A stretch of 26,268 nucleotides of DNA from SH-MAG3 sp035461245 (GTDB taxonomy: Bacteria > Gemmatimonadota > Gemmatimonadetes > Longimicrobiales > RSA9): positions 1 to 26,268 of the forward strand of contig DATHVP010000093.1 of NCBI GenBank assembly GCA_035461245.1, read 5' to 3'. Position numbers and translations under genes: made by a program. Under the pieces are notes generated by a model, which made no database searches, was not told where the DNA came from, and saw only the letters and a list, made by a program, of their open reading frames with translations. This document shows, one piece after another, positions 7,871-15,252 of this stretch (position 1 is the stretch's first letter; each line of letters starts with the position of its first letter).

Positions 7871-9160
7871 ATGTCGCTAGCGGTCGTCGGTATCAGCCAC
7901 CGGACGGCGCCGCTGAACGTGCGGGAGCGCTTTGTCGTGGACGCACAGATCGGTGCGCAGGCACTGCGGCATCTGGCAACTGTGGGTTGCACCGAGGCGG
8001 TGCTCCTGTCCACATGCAACCGCACCGAGCTGTATATGCGGGCGCCGGGCGACCAGCCGGACGCCGGCGTGATCGGTGCGCAGTTCCTTTCGCAGCACGC
8101 AGGGATGGAATCGTCGGACGCCGAGCGCTACCTGTACACGCTGCATGAGAACGGCGCAGTCGAGCACCTGTTCCGCGTGGTGGCAAGTCTCGACTCCATG
8201 GTCCTGGGCGAGGCCCAGATCCAGGGCCAGGTCAAGGCCGCGTACGAGCGGGCCGTGTCCACGAACAACGGCGACTTCGTCGTGGGCCCGGTCCTGTCCA
8301 GGCTCTTCGAGACGGCGCTGCGGGTGGGTGGGCGCGTGCGCAGTGAGACGAAACTCGGCACGGGTGCGGCATCCGTGCCGTCGGCGTCCATCGAACTGGC
8401 CCGCAAGATCTTCGGCGACCTGCGCGGCAGGCGGGCGCTGGTGCTGGGCGCCGGTGAGATGAGCGAGCTGACCATGGAATGCCTGCGCGGGGAGGGCGTG
8501 CAGGACATCACGGTGGCCAGCCGTACGGCGGCGCGGGCCGAGGAGGTGGCCCGCCGGCTGGACGCCACGCCCGCACTGCTGGACGACATGCCTGCCCTGC
8601 TGTCAGGGGCGGACATTGTGGCTTCTGCCACTGCCGCGCCCCACGCGATCCTCACGACCGCTCTGGTTCGCCAGGCCATGGGTCGGAGCCGGAAGGCGCC
8701 ACTGCTGATACTGGACATAGCGTTGCCCCGGGATGTGGAGCCGGAGGTCGGGGAACTCCCGAACGTGTTCCTGTACGACATTGATGACCTGAGTCAGGTC
8801 GTGGAGGGTACGCTGGAGCGGCGCCGGTCCGAGATCGCGGTGGCGGAGGCCATCATCCGCGAGGGCATTGACGATTTCTGGACGTGGTACCGGGGCCGTG
8901 CGGTCGTGCCGCTCATCCGCGAGCTGCGCGGCCGGCTGGAGGAAGTCCGGGATGCCGAGACGCAGCGGGCGCTGCGGGCGCTGCAGCACCTGGCGCCGGA
9001 GGACCGGGCGGCGGTGGAGGGTCTGACGCGGCAGCTCATGAACAAGGTGCTGCACTCGCCCATGACCCGGTTGCGGGAGGCGGCAGCGCAGGGGCGGGAG
9101 GGCGACGTAACACCTGTGGCCCGGTACCTGTTCGACCTGGAGGGCCGCGATGGCGGTTGA
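7871..9160 (+). CDS. hemA: Glutamyl-tRNA reductase
   Basis: HemA performs the first committed step of C5-pathway tetrapyrrole synthesis, reducing glutamyl-tRNA(Glu) with NADPH to glutamate-1-semialdehyde. At 429 residues it is of family length. The N terminus has VVGISHRTAPLNVRE and the catalytic cysteine C49 in STCNRTELY. SMVLGEAQIQGQVK follows, then a Rossmann nucleotide-binding region (VLGAGEMSEL), and a C-terminal helical dimerisation domain (MNKVLHSPMTRLRE). The ATG follows ccsA by 16 bp with a G-rich stretch in front. hemL, hemC and hemD are not in this window. tolQ follows after 42 bp with a strong ribosome-binding site. Confidence 0.97.
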   Translation: MSLAVVGISHRTAPLNVRERFVVDAQIGAQALRHLATVGCTEAVLLSTCNRTELYMRAPGDQPDAGVIGAQFLSQHAGMESSDAERYLYTLHENGAVEHLFRVVASLDSMVLGEAQIQGQVKAAYERAVSTNNGDFVVGPVLSRLFETALRVGGRVRSETKLGTGAASVPSASIELARKIFGDLRGRRALVLGAGEMSELTMECLRGEGVQDITVASRTAARAEEVARRLDATPALLDDMPALLSGADIVASATAAPHAILTTALVRQAMGRSRKAPLLILDIALPRDVEPEVGELPNVFLYDIDDLSQVVEGTLERRRSEIAVAEAIIREGIDDFWTWYRGRAVVPLIRELRGRLEEVRDAETQRALRALQHLAPEDRAAVEGLTRQLMNKVLHSPMTRLREAAAQGREGDVTPVARYLFDLEGRDGG

Positions 9161-9187
9161 GTATCTCACCAACGAACGACGTTATCC

Positions 9188-9194
9188 GAGGAGG
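9188..9194 (+). promoter_or_regulatory. Strong ribosome-binding site of tolQ
   Basis: GAGGAGG, 8 nt before the GTG at 9203, fixes the tolQ start. It is among the best Shine-Dalgarno matches in the window. Confidence 0.7.
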
Positions 9195-9202
9195 CAGCTG
9201 CT

Positions 9203-9919
9203 GTGATCGCGGTTCTGCAGGCAGGGGTGGGTACCATGCCGGACAACATGAGGATCCTGCTGGGCGGTTCGACGTCCACCCGGGTTGTCCTCGTCGTACT
9301 CACGCTGTTTTCCATAGCGAGCTGGGTACTCATTGTCTGGAAGTGGTGGCAGTTCCGCACGCTGCGGCGCGACGGCGTCCGTTTCGTGCAGGCCATCGAG
9401 CGGGCGCAGCGGCTGGAAGACGCCTACAAGACCGCCATGCGTCTGCCGGAGACGCCGTATACACGGATCTTCCGGCAGGGCGCCAACTTCTTCAGTGAAC
9501 TTCGGCCAGGGGCCTTGCGGGAGAATGCCGCGCCGCAGCCGGGCCTGTCGGAAACGCAGCTGCACGCGCTGTGGCTTGTGCTGGAGAAGGTACAGGATGA
9601 GGAGCGCGACAGTATTTCCGGCGGTCTGGTCTGGCTTGCGATCATCGGCGTCGTCTCACCGCTGCTCGGGCTCCTGGGCACTGTGCTGGGTGTGATGAAC
9701 GCGTTCATCGGAATTTCCCGCACGGGCGCAGCGAACATTGCGTCGGTGGCGCCGGGCATCGCCGAGGCGCTCACGACGACGGCGTTCGGCCTCGTGGCCG
9801 CGATCCCGGCCGCCATCGCCTACAACTATTATGTCACCCGCCTGGACCGGTTCAGTGGCGAGCTGGACGGCTTTGCCAGCGAGTTCGTGGGCACGCTTGC
9901 CCGGGAGGGGCGCCTGTGA
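9203..9919 (+). CDS. tolQ: Tol-Pal proton channel subunit TolQ
   Basis: TolQ is a MotA/TolQ/ExbB-family inner-membrane protein. With TolR it forms the proton-driven stator that energises TolA during outer-membrane constriction. The product is 238 residues from a GTG start preceded by GAGGAGG. TM1 is near residues 27-47, followed by a cytoplasmic loop with helical, charged sequence. TM2 (LAIIGVVSPLLGLLGTVLGV) and TM3 (ALTTTAFGLVAAIPAAIAY) carry the family's small and threonine residues. The TGA overlaps the tolR start. ExbB is the main alternative name, but the tolB-pal-ybgF context supports TolQ. Confidence 0.93.
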   Translation: MIAVLQAGVGTMPDNMRILLGGSTSTRVVLVVLTLFSIASWVLIVWKWWQFRTLRRDGVRFVQAIERAQRLEDAYKTAMRLPETPYTRIFRQGANFFSELRPGALRENAAPQPGLSETQLHALWLVLEKVQDEERDSISGGLVWLAIIGVVSPLLGLLGTVLGVMNAFIGISRTGAANIASVAPGIAEALTTTAFGLVAAIPAAIAYNYYVTRLDRFSGELDGFASEFVGTLAREGRL

Positions 9920-10356
9920 TGCAGAGCATCCGCCGGTCCCGGCGCAACGCCATGCGGGTCAACGCCGAGATCAACTTCACCAACCTGATTGATGTCGCGT
10001 TCGTCCTGCTCATCATCTTCATGATCACGGCGCCGATCATGCAGGGTGGCATCGAGGTGCAGCTGCCGGAGGCGCAGGCGGCGCCGCTCACGCAGTCGGA
10101 GGCTGTCACGGTGTCCATCGACGAGAACAGCCGCCTCTTCTTCGAGGAAACCCAGGTCACCATGGATGAAGTGGGCGACCTGGTGGCATCGCACCTGGAA
10201 CGGCGTCCCGGCGACTACGTCGCCCTCAAGGTGGACGCCCGGGCGACATACGAACCTGTGGCACAGTTTCTCGGTATCATGGCGTCACGAGGGATCAATG
10301 ATGTCTCCCTGCCGGTGAACCCGCTGCCACCGCGGCAGGGCGGGGCTCGCAGGTAA
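9919..10356 (+). CDS. tolR: Tol-Pal stator subunit TolR (ExbD family)
   Basis: TolR is a single-span inner-membrane protein with a periplasmic domain; it forms the proton path with TolQ. The 145-residue product has one N-terminal membrane segment containing the essential aspartate, D25 in NLIDVAFVLLIIFM. A periplasmic ExbD/TolR domain follows (SIDENSRLFFEET...VALKVDARATYEPVAQFLGIM). The ATG at 9919 shares one base with the tolQ stop (TGATG), and GGAGGGG lies 9 nt upstream. A GTG one codon earlier (9916) is an equally possible start. Confidence 0.93.
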   Translation: MQSIRRSRRNAMRVNAEINFTNLIDVAFVLLIIFMITAPIMQGGIEVQLPEAQAAPLTQSEAVTVSIDENSRLFFEETQVTMDEVGDLVASHLERRPGDYVALKVDARATYEPVAQFLGIMASRGINDVSLPVNPLPPRQGGARR

Positions 10357-10391
10357 CTGCCGGTGGAGGGGCACAGTCCGGGTTCACGAGT

Positions 10392-10398
10392 GGAGGAG
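10392..10398 (+). promoter_or_regulatory. Ribosome-binding site that decides the tolA/tonB-like start
   Basis: GGAGGAG lies 6 nt before the TTG at 10405. The in-frame GTGs at 10363 and 10390 lack such a site, so the TTG start is preferred. The spacing is the same as at the TTG-started LysM gene. Confidence 0.65.
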
Positions 10399-10404
10399 TC
10401 TGAG

Positions 10405-11127
10405 TTGAGGGACCAGCAGGGCACATGGGGCACGAGACTCAGGCGGCGGCAGAGCCGGCCGCCGCGGCGCTTTGTCGCGTACTCCATCGGCCTGCACGCC
10501 GTGCTTGTAGCCGTCGCGTACCTCAGTGGCCTGTACCAGACGCGCGTGCCGGAGTTCGAGACCTACCGCGTGCACCTGATATCGCCGCCCCCCACGGAGG
10601 CGGGCGAACCGGAGCCGGTAGTGACGACGACGCCGGTGGTTACGCCGCCGCCGCCGGAGCCGGAACCGGCGCCGCCGCAGCCCGAACCCCGGGTCGAGCC
10701 GCCGCCGACACCGCCCCGTACGCAGGCGCCGACACCGCAGCCACCGGAGCGGCGGCCGGACCCACCGCCGGCCCGGGGCCCGGATCCCGTGCCGTCCAGC
10801 GTCGGCGGTGAGAACCTGCGCATCGAGCAGGACGGTCGGGAGTTCCAGTATCCGGAGTACCTGGAAAACATCATGCGGCAGCTCACCCGGTACATGCGGC
10901 CGCCGCCGGGGCAGGAGAACCTGGAAGCTGAGGTGGTGTTCTACATAAACCGCGACGGTTCCGTGGGCGGCATCCGGATCTCGCAGACGTCGGGCAGCTT
11001 CGCGTTCAACGCGCAGGCGATGCAGGCGGTGGAGCAGGCCGGTCGTGCCAGGGCGTTCGGGCCGCTGCCTGCCGACTGGCAGCGGGATCGCCTCTACATC
11101 GCATACACCTTCGAACGGCCTCGCTGA
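10405..11127 (+). CDS. tolA: TolA/TonB-type energy transducer (TTG start)
   Basis: This predicted periplasm-spanning transducer links TolQR to the outer membrane. From the TTG the product is 240 residues: a basic N terminus, one membrane helix (about 23-43) with the SxxxH signature S27/H31 shared by TonB and TolA, a Pro/Glu/Gln-rich rigid region (about 57-137), and a TonB/TolA C-terminal domain (about 150-240, VVFYINRDGSVGGIRISQTSG). The spanning region is a TonB-like polyproline stretch rather than E. coli TolA's long alanine-rich helix. The position between tolR and tolB argues for the TolA role. A TonB C-terminal name is a fair alternative; in-frame GTG starts at 10363 or 10390 are possible but less well supported. 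Confidence 0.85.
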   Translation: MRDQQGTWGTRLRRRQSRPPRRFVAYSIGLHAVLVAVAYLSGLYQTRVPEFETYRVHLISPPPTEAGEPEPVVTTTPVVTPPPPEPEPAPPQPEPRVEPPPTPPRTQAPTPQPPERRPDPPPARGPDPVPSSVGGENLRIEQDGREFQYPEYLENIMRQLTRYMRPPPGQENLEAEVVFYINRDGSVGGIRISQTSGSFAFNAQAMQAVEQAGRARAFGPLPADWQRDRLYIAYTFERPR

Positions 11128-11156
11128 GGCCGGACATACCGCAGAAACGGGGATCG

Positions 11157-12527
11157 ATGCAACGCAAGCCAGTCATCTCGGTAGGTCTGCTGGCCGTCGC
11201 GGTCAGCCTGCTGGCCGGCCCGGCCCCAGTCATGGCCCAGGACCAGCCGGCGGGGATCCGGCTGGGGGCGCCATACAACGTGCAGCGGCCACTGCTCGCT
11301 GTGCGGCCGCTGGCCGGTGCCGGGCCCATTGCCGAGGCTGTGGATTCAATGACTCGGATCATCCAGCGGGACCTGCGCTACAGCAATCGGTTCAGCATCC
11401 TGGACCCGGTGCCACAGCAGCTCCGGGCGGGTGAAGTCGAGTATGGCCCGTGGAACGCACTGAACGTAGTCTACCTGGTCGCAGGCGACGTGCAGGCCAG
11501 CGCTGCCGGCTATACCCTGGCGCTGGCGGTGCACGACGTGGTCTACGGCCGCGTGGTGAGCGAGCGACGCTTCATGCTTCCGCCGGCGACAGACCCCGAT
11601 TTCCGCATGGCGGTGCATGCCATCTCCGACGAGGTGGTGCGCTGGACGCTGAACCAGCCGGGCAGTGCGGCCACGCGGATAGTCATGACCCGGCAGAATG
11701 GGGGAGGGAGCTACGACCTGCTGCTGGTGGATTCCGACGGTTTCGGCATGCGTCGCATAGCCGGCGCGGGCGTGCAGCTCTATTCGCCTTCGTGGTCGCC
11801 GGACGGGCGTCGCGTGCTGTATGCCTTCAATGATGAGAACCGCGGCTGGGTGCTGGTGGAGCGGGACATCCGGTCCGGCAGCCAGCGTGTGATTGATCCG
11901 GGCGGTGACATGCTCATGACACCGACGTATGCGCCCGACGGCAACCGCATCGCGCTGGCCAGCTGGAGCGATGACGGGACGCAGATATTCAATTACGATC
12001 TGCGCCAGCAATGCTGCCTGACACGGCTGACTGGCTCGAGCCGGTCCATCAGCATGAACCCGGAGTATTCGCCGGACGGCCGCCAGATCGCCTTCAATTC
12101 CGACAGGATCGGCGGCAACGCCATCTTCATCATGCCGGCGGACGGGTCGGGGAATCCGGTTCAGCTGTCACCGTTCAGCCAGGGCAGTTCGTACACCGGG
12201 CCTTCATGGTCGCCGACAGGGTCGAAGGTGGCCTTCGCCGGCTGGTGGAGCCGGCAGATGTACGACCGGGCGCAGATCATGGTCGCGGACGCAGGTCGGC
12301 CGAGCGCCCAGATCGAGCAGATCACGGCCCGGGGCAACAACCGGGATCCGAGCTGGGCGCCGGATGGCCGCCACGTCGTCTATACCTCCACGGGCGACGG
12401 TGCGGCAGGGCTGTACATTATTGACGTGGAGACGAAGACGCGCCGGCTGCTGGCGGGCGGTGCGAACCTGAGGATGGCCGAATGGTCGCCGCCGCTGCTC
12501 CGGGCGGCCGACCTGGTGGCCCAGTAG
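11157..12527 (+). CDS. tolB: Tol-Pal periplasmic beta-propeller protein TolB
   Basis: TolB is a periplasmic protein that binds Pal and is released by TolA. The 456-residue precursor has a signal peptide (hydrophobic about 7-25, VMAQ near 28). An N-terminal TolB domain follows (IAEAVDSMTRIIQRDLRYSNRF), then a beta-propeller with repeated PSWSPDGRR, PTYAPDG, PEYSPDGRQIAFNSD, PSWSPTGSKVAF and PSWAPDGRHVVYTS blades. The ATG at 11157 has only a weak G-rich site in front. It lies 29 bp after tolA and 16 bp before pal, in the conserved tol operon order. Confidence 0.96.
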   Translation: MQRKPVISVGLLAVAVSLLAGPAPVMAQDQPAGIRLGAPYNVQRPLLAVRPLAGAGPIAEAVDSMTRIIQRDLRYSNRFSILDPVPQQLRAGEVEYGPWNALNVVYLVAGDVQASAAGYTLALAVHDVVYGRVVSERRFMLPPATDPDFRMAVHAISDEVVRWTLNQPGSAATRIVMTRQNGGGSYDLLLVDSDGFGMRRIAGAGVQLYSPSWSPDGRRVLYAFNDENRGWVLVERDIRSGSQRVIDPGGDMLMTPTYAPDGNRIALASWSDDGTQIFNYDLRQQCCLTRLTGSSRSISMNPEYSPDGRQIAFNSDRIGGNAIFIMPADGSGNPVQLSPFSQGSSYTGPSWSPTGSKVAFAGWWSRQMYDRAQIMVADAGRPSAQIEQITARGNNRDPSWAPDGRHVVYTSTGDGAAGLYIIDVETKTRRLLAGGANLRMAEWSPPLLRAADLVAQ

Positions 12528-12543
12528 ACCTGGAGACCGAAAC

Positions 12544-13104
12544 ATGATGCGACGCCTGCTCCTCGCGTCCCTGTTCGCCACCATCCCGCTGAGCGCGTGC
12601 TCACGGCGGCAGCCGCCGCCGCAGCCGGAGCCGGACCCGCCGCCGCCGGCGACGCAGCCACCCACCACGCAGCCGCAGCCGCCTGCCGCTGATCCGGACG
12701 CCGAGGCGCGCCGCCGGGCCGAGGAATCGGCACGGGCGCTGGCGATCCTCGAGGAGATCGTGCATTTCGACTACGACGAGTCCACCATCCGTGCAGATGC
12801 CCAGGAGGCGCTGGCGCGCAAGGTTCCCATCCTCCGGGCGAACCCGGGTGTGCAACTCCGCGTGGTCGGTCACACGGATGAGCGTGGTTCTGTCGAGTAC
12901 AACCTCGCGCTGGGCATGCGGCGGGCCAACGCCGTGCGCGACTACCTGGCGGGCTTCGGCATTGATGCCAGTCGCTTCGTCACGACAAGCATGGGCGAGG
13001 ACGTGCCGCTGGACCCGGGCAGCAATGAGCGCGCATGGGCACTGAACCGCAGGGCCGAGTTCACCGTCGCCGGCGGCCAGACCCTCATCCTGCCGGGGTC
13101 ATGA
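12544..13104 (+). CDS. pal: Peptidoglycan-associated lipoprotein Pal
   Basis: Pal is an outer-membrane lipoprotein that grips peptidoglycan and completes the Tol-Pal bridge. The 186-residue precursor has a lipobox LSAC with the lipidated cysteine at C19. A Pro/Gln-rich tether of about 30 residues follows, then an OmpA-like domain with VHFDYDESTIRADA, VVGHTDERGSVEYNLALGMRR and the C-terminal NRRAEF, which hold the diaminopimelate-binding residues of the family. Two adjacent ATGs (12544, 12547) are in frame; GGAGA upstream serves either. The stop overlaps the ybgF start by 4 bp. Confidence 0.96.
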   Translation: MMRRLLLASLFATIPLSACSRRQPPPQPEPDPPPPATQPPTTQPQPPAADPDAEARRRAEESARALAILEEIVHFDYDESTIRADAQEALARKVPILRANPGVQLRVVGHTDERGSVEYNLALGMRRANAVRDYLAGFGIDASRFVTTSMGEDVPLDPGSNERAWALNRRAEFTVAGGQTLILPGS

Positions 13105-13895
13105 TGGGGATGTGGACCAGCCCGCGCCGCACGGGCCTGCTGCTGGCCGCGGCCGTCATCGCGCTGAGTGCGTGCGCCACCAAGGGCGATGTTCGGAACC
13201 TGCAGATGGACATGCTGCGCATGCAGCATCACCAGGATTCGGTCCTTGCGGAGATCCAGCTGCAGAACCGTCTGCTGCTGGACTCCATCCGCCAGACGAT
13301 GGCACTCACGGTTGACGCCCGCGGCACGACGGCCAACCAGCTCCGGCAGTTCGACCAGAGCCTGAACCGGTTTGGGGAGCTGGTCGGCCAGATCATGGGT
13401 AGCCTCGGCCGTATCGAGCAGCGTCTGACCACGCTGGAGCAGCGTCCGGCCGTCGCGGGCCCGCCGGGTGGCGGGGCGCCTGCGGGTGCTCCGGGGGGCG
13501 CGACGCGTGGTGGCGGCACGGCCGCGGAGTACTACGACACGGGCGTCCAGATGATGGCGGCGGGTTCGTATGCCACGGCGCGGATGGCGTTTGAGCAGCT
13601 CCTCGCGGAGTTCCCGGACCACGAACGCGCGCCGGACGCGCAGTTCCAGCTGGGTGAGACGTTCTATCGCCAGGAGCAGTGGGACGAGGCGTATGCCGCC
13701 CTCGAGCAGGTAGCGGAGCGGTGGCCGGATGCGCCACGTGCGGCCGGGGCCCTGTTCCGGGCCGGCGCCATTGCGGAGGAGCGTCGGGACGTGCCGCGGG
13801 CGCGTCGCTACTATACGCAGGTCCGGGAGGGCTACCCCGGCTCCGACGAGGCACGGCAGGCGCAGCAGCGGCTGCGCAGCCTGCCCTCGAGCTGA
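13101..13895 (+). CDS. ybgF: Tol-Pal accessory TPR lipoprotein YbgF/CpoB
   Basis: This is a YbgF/CpoB-family cell-division coordinator that in E. coli links Tol-Pal to peptidoglycan synthesis. From the ATG overlapping the pal stop, the product is 264 residues. A signal peptide ends in a lipobox LSAC with cysteine 25, so this copy is predicted to be lipid-anchored. A coiled-coil region follows (MDMLRMQHHQDSVLAEIQLQNRLL and on), then a Gly/Ala/Pro hinge, then three tetratricopeptide repeats from about residue 140 (AEYYDTGVQMMAAGSYATA). The ATG at 13110 is an alternative start that keeps the lipobox. The earlier in-frame extension into pal is rejected because it destroys the signal peptide. Confidence 0.9.
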   Translation: MMGMWTSPRRTGLLLAAAVIALSACATKGDVRNLQMDMLRMQHHQDSVLAEIQLQNRLLLDSIRQTMALTVDARGTTANQLRQFDQSLNRFGELVGQIMGSLGRIEQRLTTLEQRPAVAGPPGGGAPAGAPGGATRGGGTAAEYYDTGVQMMAAGSYATARMAFEQLLAEFPDHERAPDAQFQLGETFYRQEQWDEAYAALEQVAERWPDAPRAAGALFRAGAIAEERRDVPRARRYYTQVREGYPGSDEARQAQQRLRSLPSS

Positions 13896-13898
13896 TCC

Positions 13899-14399
13899 AT
13901 GCGCTGCCCGTACTGCCACGACCTGGAGGATCGCGTCGTCGACTCGCGTACCAGCCAGGAAGGCCGGGCCGTCCGCCGGCGCCGGGAGTGCGTGGCCTGC
14001 GGCAAGCGCTTCACGACCTATGAGTACGTGGAGGAGCGGCCGCTGCTCATCGTAAAGCGGGACGGTTCTTCCCAGCCGTACGACCGGCAGAAGGTCGTGA
14101 AATCCGTCCAGCTGCCGTGTGCGAAGCGGCCCATCACGGGCTCGGAGATCGAGCTCATGGTCAATGCCGTCGAGGACGAGCTGTCGCGTCTGAACGTGGA
14201 CGAGGTGGACAGTGACCGCATCGGCGAACTCGTCATGGAGCAGCTGCGCACCCGGGACTACGTGGCGTACGTGCGGTACGCGTCCGTCTACCGGAACTTT
14301 CAGGATCTGGACGAGTTCTACGAGGAACTGAAGGACCTCAGCGACAAGCAGGCGAGGGCAGCACTCAGCCGAAGTCAGGTTGAGCTGCCGTTGAAGTGA
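13899..14399 (+). CDS. nrdR: Ribonucleotide reductase transcriptional repressor NrdR
   Basis: NrdR is a zinc-finger/ATP-cone repressor that senses ATP/dATP and controls nrd genes. The 166-residue product has a four-cysteine zinc ribbon (C3, C6, C31, C34: MRCPYC...CVACGKRF), then the ATP-cone domain with VKRDGSSQPYDRQKV and YVAYVRYASVYRNFQDLDEF. It sits 3 bp after ybgF and 1 bp before tatC. No ribonucleotide reductase gene is in the window, and no clear NrdR box was seen near it. Confidence 0.96.
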   Translation: MRCPYCHDLEDRVVDSRTSQEGRAVRRRRECVACGKRFTTYEYVEERPLLIVKRDGSSQPYDRQKVVKSVQLPCAKRPITGSEIELMVNAVEDELSRLNVDEVDSDRIGELVMEQLRTRDYVAYVRYASVYRNFQDLDEFYEELKDLSDKQARAALSRSQVELPLK

Positions 14400-14400
14400 G

Positions 14401-15252
14401 ATGAAGCAGCTACTGCGGAACCGGTTCCGACGGCCCGACAGCCCGTCGGCGGAGATGCCGTTCTTCGACCACCTCGAGGAGCTGCGCTGGCGCATCATCT
14501 ACGGCCTGCTGGCCCTCGTCGTGGCGACGGGGTTCGGCTTCTGGCTCGCGCTGCACTTTGACCTGCTGGGGCACCTGAAGCGTCCCCTCGACCCGCACAT
14601 CGGTGGTGACCAGCTCATCGCGCTGTCCATCACCGATCCGTTCATGATCACGTTCAAGCTCGCCCTCACGCTGGGCTTCATCTTCGCCTCGCCCATCATC
14701 GTCTACCAGGTCTGGGCATTCCTGGCGCCGGCTCTGACGAAGCGGGAGAAGCGCGCCATCGTGCCGGCGCTGTACATGGGCGTCGTCCTGTTCTGTGCCG
14801 GCGTGGCCATGGGCTACTTCTATGTGCTGCCGCTGACGGCCAAGTTCCTGGCGGGGTTCCAGACGGAAAGCCTGCGCATGTCGCTGACCGGCGCGGCCTA
14901 CTTCGGGTTCGTCATCCGGCTGCTGCTGGCGTTTGGACTTGTTTTCCAGTTGCCGGTCGTCATCCTGATCCTGGCGACACTGGGGCTGGCTTCCTCGAAG
15001 TTCCTGGCGGACAAGAGGCGCTACGCATATGCGGCCATGACCATCGGCGCGGCCCTGATCACGCCTGGCGACGTGACGTCTACCATCCTGATGATGGGGC
15101 CACTCTGGTTCCTTTACGAGGTGAGCATCGCGCTTACGCGACTGGTTGAGCGGAACCGCGCCCGCAGGGAGGCGGAGGACGCGGCTGAAGAGGCTGCCGC
15201 TGAGGCGAACGCAGCGGCCGCAGAGGCCGACGCGGGCGCGGGGGTAGGCTGA
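14401..15252 (+). CDS. tatC: Twin-arginine translocase subunit TatC
   Basis: TatC is the six-helix receptor that binds twin-arginine signal peptides. The 283-residue protein begins with a charged leader and the conserved FFDHLEELRWR (E27 and R29 match the signal-peptide-binding site). Six hydrophobic segments follow, with PALTKREKRAIVP in the first cytoplasmic loop. The C terminus is an Ala/Glu-rich tail of about 30 residues, longer than in compact TatC proteins. The start lies 1 bp after nrdR and the stop shares a base with the lptD ATG (TGATG). The partner tatA is about 10.7 kb downstream in the window; no tatB is seen. Confidence 0.95.
   Translation: MKQLLRNRFRRPDSPSAEMPFFDHLEELRWRIIYGLLALVVATGFGFWLALHFDLLGHLKRPLDPHIGGDQLIALSITDPFMITFKLALTLGFIFASPIIVYQVWAFLAPALTKREKRAIVPALYMGVVLFCAGVAMGYFYVLPLTAKFLAGFQTESLRMSLTGAAYFGFVIRLLLAFGLVFQLPVVILILATLGLASSKFLADKRRYAYAAMTIGAALITPGDVTSTILMMGPLWFLYEVSIALTRLVERNRARREAEDAAEEAAAEANAAAAEADAGAGVG

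Noticed and set aside
9157..9187. Possible promoter for tolQ (TTGAGT ... GTTATC)
   Set aside because: Spacing of 18 nt leads to GTTATC, a poor -10; the strong ribosome-binding site suffices to explain expression from upstream transcription.
12942..14498. Long antisense open frame of over 500 codons opposite ybgF and nrdR
   Set aside because: G+C-rich codon bias of the sense genes keeps this frame open; the translation is Arg/His/Leu-rich with no domain, and strong sense genes fill the same DNA.
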